Shown here: in pieces, positions 59,161 through 64,000 of the stretch
Layout: every line of letters starts with the position of its first letter
Position numbering within the stretch: position 1 is the stretch's first letter
NCBI GenBank assembly: GCA_028023455.1
Contig: JAQFVV010012507.1
Span: forward strand, 434,001-498,000
Reading direction: 5' to 3'
Length of the DNA: 64,000 nt
Origin: Epiperipatus broadwayi
Taxonomy: Eukaryota > Onychophora > Udeonychophora > Euonychophora > Peripatidae
Notes under the pieces: generated by a model
Told to the model about the DNA's origin: nothing
Database searches by the model: none
The model's input: only the letters and a program-made list of their open reading frames with translations
Program-made: the position numbers and the translations under genes

Positions 59161-59574
59161 AAAGTTATAGAAAGGACAAATGAATATGAGTTGTCATTAT
59201 GTTTTGGATTTGTAGATTATGAAAAGGCATTTGATTCTATAAACATTTTTTCAGTGATTAAAGCATTGGATCATCAAGGTATAGATCCAGGATATTGTCA
59301 TATTTTAAAGAATATTTATAAAAATGCAACAGCAACAATTAGATTACATAATGATACTGGGAAAGTCAACATTGAGAAAGGTGTAAGACAAGGTGACTCC
59401 ATATCTCCAAAACTTTTTACAGCAGTGCTTCAAGAAGTATTTTGTGGATTAAAATGGGAAACTAAAGGAGTGAAAGTAAATGGAGACTATTTAAGACATT
59501 TTAAATTAAGCATTGCTAAATATCTCATTTATCTAAACTATATTATGGGATTGACAAACTATAAAAGAATGTAA
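59161..59574 (+). pseudogene. RTE-like LINE RT palm segment, inverted relative to its 3' part
   Basis: The plus strand reads KVIERTNEYELSLCFGFVDY, then EKAFDSIN (palm motif A), YCHILKNIYKNATATIRLH and GVRQGDSISPKLFTAVL (motif B), then degenerates at the position of the catalytic A/YxDD (HFKLSIAKYLIYL). These residues lie immediately upstream, in the element, of those encoded on the minus strand at 59160-58414. One LINE copy is thus split into two opposite-facing parts meeting at about 59160, the layout produced by twin priming. The 5' end of the RT and the endonuclease are absent. The frame is read through without a good ATG. Confidence 0.88.
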
Positions 59575-59579
59575 CACCA

Positions 59580-59819
59580 TATTGCTGAATTAGGAATCAG
59601 CATTTGAGGTTGTATCTGCAACTGACTAGGAACCTTTTCCACAAAATATATACTATATCTCTGTAGTTAAAAGTACTCATACTGATTTTTCTTACCATTT
59701 TTTTATTTAATGGCAGAATTACTTTCTTTTGCATAAGTGTAGTGGTTGTAAATTTGACATATGACATCAGTCAAACATACATTAACCAATCAGACAACAG
59801 AAAAAATATGGATCTTGTG

Positions 59820-59854
<35 letters not shown>

Positions 59855-62015
59855 TTGATATCTGTATTCGTTTCACAATATATGTAATATACAAATCAAT
59901 ATATATATATATCAAAATACAGTACAATTTATATAAATTATATTCTTTTAGAAGTACTTTCGACTATACACTTTGTAGTCTTTATATACATATATATATA
60001 TATATGAGCATAGAGTATGATGTGCAGACATAAATTTACACATTAAAAGTATGTTTTTTTTAAGATTATTTGTATAAGTCTAATCATTATTATGGCCAGT
60101 TGTGCTATCTAAAATTACTTGCACATGTTTTAATAATATTTCAGTTATTCTCTTTATGGAAAATTATCATGACCTTATTTCAGTAGTTTATTCTAATATT
60201 TCTGCTATATTATAAATGTATTATTAATTTTAAAACTATATATTTTTTCATATTTCCAACTAGAAAAAAAAACCTATAAAAGAATACATTAAATATTTAC
60301 AACAGAGCAATGTTTTACAAAGCTAAATGACAGCATGTCAGTTGAACTAAGATTTAAAGGTCATATAAGAAATTTGCTGTTAATTAAAGAGACTCTTTGG
60401 AGGTCTTAAAGGACCCAAGCAGAACAAATTTATAATGTCTAATCCATATGTTCTTGACATTGCAGCTATTATTACCATGACTATCCATATAGTATATGGA
60501 CATAGATGGCCTTCTCACCAACATTATCCAGCATGATGAGTTTATTGACTTTTTATCTCTGAGTTTAACATGAGAAAAAAACCATGTCATTTCTTGTGTT
60601 ACATGATAGCTCTTTTAAGCGAAATAACAGTTGAGTTTTCTGAAAAGAATATGTGTGTGAATAATATTTTTTCTAACAGATCTTACAATCATGAAAGACA
60701 AAATTAAATCATGACCCTTATTCTCAGAACACTGTAATGTTGCTAGCCAAGGCAGTGGCTGAAGGTGGAGTGTCCTAAAAAACTTCTGATTAACAACCCA
60801 GTCTGGATTTGATGACCTTTTATTTAGATACTTGCAACTGTAAATCATGTTCAATTGAAGAAAGTTTTTAAAAAATTGGAAAAGCATTGTCTAATATTAA
60901 ATGGGGCTTTATTGGACTTTGTGAAGTTAAAAGAAAAAGTGAAGAGACAATAGATCTCAAAAGGGGGCACATACTGTACTACAAAACACAAACATTGGAA
61001 GTACAAGTGGAATAAATAAGCTCTTTGTAATAAATATCATTTAGGTATGCTAAGCAATAATTGCATTTGCTTTTTTTAAAAGAATGAAAATTTATTTGGT
61101 ATTATTAGGTGAAGTTGAGTAATAATCGATTAGTTAAGCAAACTAATTAAGAACCACATAGAGGATTTATCATTAATCATTATGATGATTATTATCTTCT
61201 GGCACTTGAAATGAGGATTTAAAAAAAATAAAAATAAGCTATTCTATTTAAGGTTATTTCCTCACAACACTACCTGATAATACATTTTTAATATCCCAAG
61301 TTCAAATTAGATTTAGGAAACAAATATTACTATTTATTAGACATTTTATATAATTTTGTTATTGTTATTATTCATTGTTTTCATTTATTTTATATTATAT
61401 AATAAAACAATTGTTAATATTTTAATACTTATCTTTTGTTATTTATTAAATAAACATCATCTTTGCATATTTACAAGATAAACATCATATTCAAGATATT
61501 ATATTATGCATAAATCTACATTAAATACATCATTATTGCATAGATGTTATCTAAGATACAAGAGTATTGGATAAGATGATATACATAAAATCCTTTTTAT
61601 ATTATATCCTAAATTCATAAATGCACTTTACATCCATGCATTTATTTTCTAATTTTATATAACTCTGAGATAAATTATAAATCAACTTTATATTTAAAAT
61701 TGCTAGTCTTAGTTTTAAACCAGATTAAGTTACTTTTTATTAGTTTTTATAGTAACAAACATTATATTTGCAAAAGCTTATTCACTAAAATATAGTAAGA
61801 TTACGAGTACATGTACCACTATTGAATAACCCTAAAAATTTAGTTTTAGATTTCTTTCTAATATTTCCAACTAGAACAACCCTGTAAAAGAATCTTTTAA
61901 ATATTTATAATACATTAATGTTTCACAAAGTGAAATCACAACATACCAGTTGAGCTAAGATTTAAATATTATTATAAATAAAAAGTGGAAGAACAACATT
62001 GTGGAGATAGTTATT
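59580..62015. other. Unassigned AT-rich region with a dispersed repeat
   Basis: A block of about 115 bp containing TATTTCCAACTAGAA.AA, TTTAAATATTTA.AA, CA.TTGAGCTAAGATTTAAA recurs at about 60250-60365 and 61858-61970. (TA)n tracts lie at 59823-59850, 59899-59912 and 59989-60004. The interval 60370-61020 has less biased composition (frames at 60384-60590 and 60615-60887, minus), but no protein family is recognised. Confidence 0.5.
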
Positions 62016-62019
62016 CAAC

Positions 62020-62760
62020 TTAATAGCAGATAATTCAGGTTTATGCCACAATAAGTTCTCATTGTGATGAAGAAGTAGAGGATTTTTATATGGATGTACA
62101 AAAAACTTTTTATCAGACCAAACAACATTTTAAAATTGTCATGGAAGAATTCTTGAATTGTAAACAATTGAAAGATAAAAATATTGTGGGTAAATTTGGT
62201 TATGGAGGTAGAAATGAGAGAAGACATAGACTTTTGAAGGTTGAAGACAAAAAAAACCCTTTGTATTATGAATTCTTTTTTGGAGGCAAATGATAAACAG
62301 AAATGAACATGGAAGCATCCAAATGAAGAGATAGCAGAATTGGATTATATTTGACTAACAGAAAATATATTAATTTAAGATTGTACTATTCTTAACAAAG
62401 TCAACACAGAAAATGATAATTGATTAATGAAATGTAAAGATACACATTAATGCAAAACGAAAGATTACAAAAATCATTAAGAAAAACAATATTAATAGTT
62501 GATATTTCTAGTCTTTAGAAATATTCCAATGAATTTAAATTAGAACTTGCCAATCGTTTTCAAATATTAACAGGTTTTGAACATGAATCAGTTTTGAACA
62601 AAATCAATATGAAAATAACTGACATACTTTTAAAAACTACAACAAAGATAGCTGTTTCAAAGAAGCAGCAATTGATCAGTAAAATTTCTACTGAGGCATG
62701 ACAATTTTTGAAGAAAAGGCTGAATATCTTCCGATGATGAATTACTGACAAAAACTGCTC
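62020..62760 (+). pseudogene. RTE-like LINE endonuclease and linker, decayed
   Basis: The plus strand from 62033 reads IQVYATISSH, DEEVEDFYMDVQK, IVGKFGYGGRNERRHRLL and later LTNRKYIN, ELANRFQILTGFEHESV, KITDILLKTTTKIAVSKKQ. These are, in order, the apurinic-endonuclease strand IQVYAP, the helix E-E-V-x-x-F-Y, the G-x-F-G-x-G-x-R-N-E-R motif, the YIxTNR region and the linker toward RT in RTE-type proteins. Catalytic residues are partly lost (the GD-x-N motif reads EEFLN), and there are several stops and frame changes. It has no joined RT: the next downstream DNA is unassigned, so the 3' end is missing or unrecognisable. Confidence 0.72.
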
Positions 62761-62764
62761 TTGT

Positions 62765-64000
62765 AAATTACATGTTGTTATTCAATTGATTCTAACATCA
62801 TCTAATATTTACCAGGAGTATATTTGATGATTAATAATGTACAGATCTCATTCTGAAATACTTTTAATTAAACAGTTCATGTCGAAGACTGACAACCTTC
62901 TGATTAAAGACATGCAAATTTTAAACAAAAAATGTGAAAATTTGAATAAAGATAAAAAATCTAAATTGTCATAAATCTTTATTTGTATATAATATAGTAT
63001 ATTTGTGTAATATCGATGTGCATATATATTTATAAAAGCATATGTTTATGGAAATACATTTATAAAAATAATATAATGATTTAAAAAATTATATGTATTT
63101 AAAATATTTTGTTACCAAATTATATCTTACAAAAATGTTAAAAAATGTGTTGCCATTTATACTTTTTTTAAAAAAAAAACTACTACATACTTGGAATGCA
63201 TAAATAAAATAAATTGTATTCTTTTTATCAAAAGTATAAATTAACTGTTCATTAAAAAGTCATTAAGGAATTAGTAGTCCTGTAAAGTTTAACATAGAAT
63301 CAAAGAGTATACTTAAGAGTTAAAGATCCTTGAAGTGAAACTAAAACTATCACTTAAGTCCTTGAATGTCAAAAGACTTTTTCCGTGAAAATATATGTAT
63401 TATTTTTTACATAAAACATTTAATTAAATAGAAAATGAAATAAGATCTATTCTGCTTGATAATATTTCATAATTTATCAGAGTCAATGATAACAGTAAAG
63501 TCTTTTTGCAATCAATAAAGCATAAGCTTATTTTTATTATGAATTTTCAGTTATCTCTCATGCAACAAAAATGTTATATATTTTTTCAGTTTTTGCAAAT
63601 ATAATTGCTCATTTTGAAACTAACTTATGTAGTGATATAATGTGTATTTCATAATTTATTTCCCAATATACTTGCTTATAAATCGTTTTTTCATTTTTTA
63701 TATGATGTGCATAATACTAATTTTTCTTCTTTATGGATCAATTTATTACATTATCTACATTACTGTTATAAAACTTTTATTGACATAAAACATCAATATT
63801 TTTAAAATATAATTTTGTTGAGTGTATGCTTATGTGTTTTTAGTTGGTGATTAAAAAAATAAATTTTAAAATATATTTTTTCATTGCATTATCTTTGTAC
63901 TTTTTATATACTAAAGTGCAGCAGAATCATTTTCAAATTCTAAGTAAAGACTTAACATCTGTTTTATATTTTACCATTCTGCGTCATTTTAACTTACATC
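62765..64000. other. Gene-less AT-rich stretch
   Basis: No gene, RNA or clear element end was recognised to the end of the window. Confidence 0.5.

Noticed and set aside
60384-60887. Two minus-strand frames in a less AT-biased patch
   Set aside because: No motif or family recognised on either strand. Noted in the region description but not called as genes.
1-64000. CRISPR arrays, bacterial operons, ribosome-binding sites
   Set aside because: All regular repeats are microsatellites, tandem duplications or transposon ends. The window is eukaryotic, and no array of spaced identical repeats exists.

Overview
This is a strongly AT-rich eukaryotic nuclear window. It has long A/T stretches, many (TA)n, (TG)n and (AAT)n microsatellites and no dense gene content. 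The mobile elements point to an invertebrate animal: Penelope-like elements (PLEs) with GIY-YIG endonuclease sequence and hammerhead ribozymes, RTE-like LINEs with a short (TGA)n 3' tail, a probable Tc1/mariner remnant, and a Ty3-like LTR family primed by a lysine tRNA. The species cannot be named from the sequence. No intact host protein gene was recognised. The only uninterrupted long reading frames are two nearly identical copies of a retrotransposon gag.

Layout. 1-9.9 kb is mostly featureless AT-rich DNA with microsatellites and small tandem duplications, plus one possible 5' exon near 5.39 kb. 9.9-13.7 kb holds two different broken PLEs on the minus strand and an inverted partial copy of the second. 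16.84-17.10 kb looks like an isolated promoter (two CCAAT boxes, a perfect CRE palindrome). 20.4-22.6 kb is a long inverted repeat enclosing a PLE endonuclease tail and tandem PLE terminal repeats. 22.7-29.1 kb is a graveyard: a LINE C-terminus, a PLE terminal repeat, several short repeats with a hammerhead-like core, a Tc1-like remnant, a diverged solo LTR and a 5'-truncated RTE LINE. 32.3 kb carries an intact-looking hammerhead ribozyme. 36.4-38.4 kb holds a decayed RTE reverse transcriptase and a PLE endonuclease remnant.

The dominant feature is 42174-58187. This 16-kb composite of a non-autonomous LTR retrotransposon is arranged LTR1-internal-LTR2-internal-LTR3-90 bp leader-inverted LTR4. 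The LTRs are about 2.59 kb and the internal region about 2.8 kb. The internal region encodes only Gag, with a decayed zinc knuckle behind it and no pol, so protease, reverse transcriptase and integrase would have to come from elsewhere. Sequence markers show that LTR2 is a hybrid of LTR3 (5' part) and LTR1 (3' part), as unequal crossing-over between LTRs predicts. The whole composite sits in a (TA)n tract and shows LTR 5' (U3) termini at both outer ends. 58.4-62.8 kb contains an RTE LINE whose 5' part is inverted (a twin-priming-like structure) and a decayed RTE endonuclease.

Two themes recur. Self-cleaving ribozyme sequences appear in PLE terminal repeats and, as degenerate cores, in a short repeat family. 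Perfect hairpins with (TA)n loops occur at five or more sites, suggesting either fold-back repair at TA tracts or an assembly artefact.
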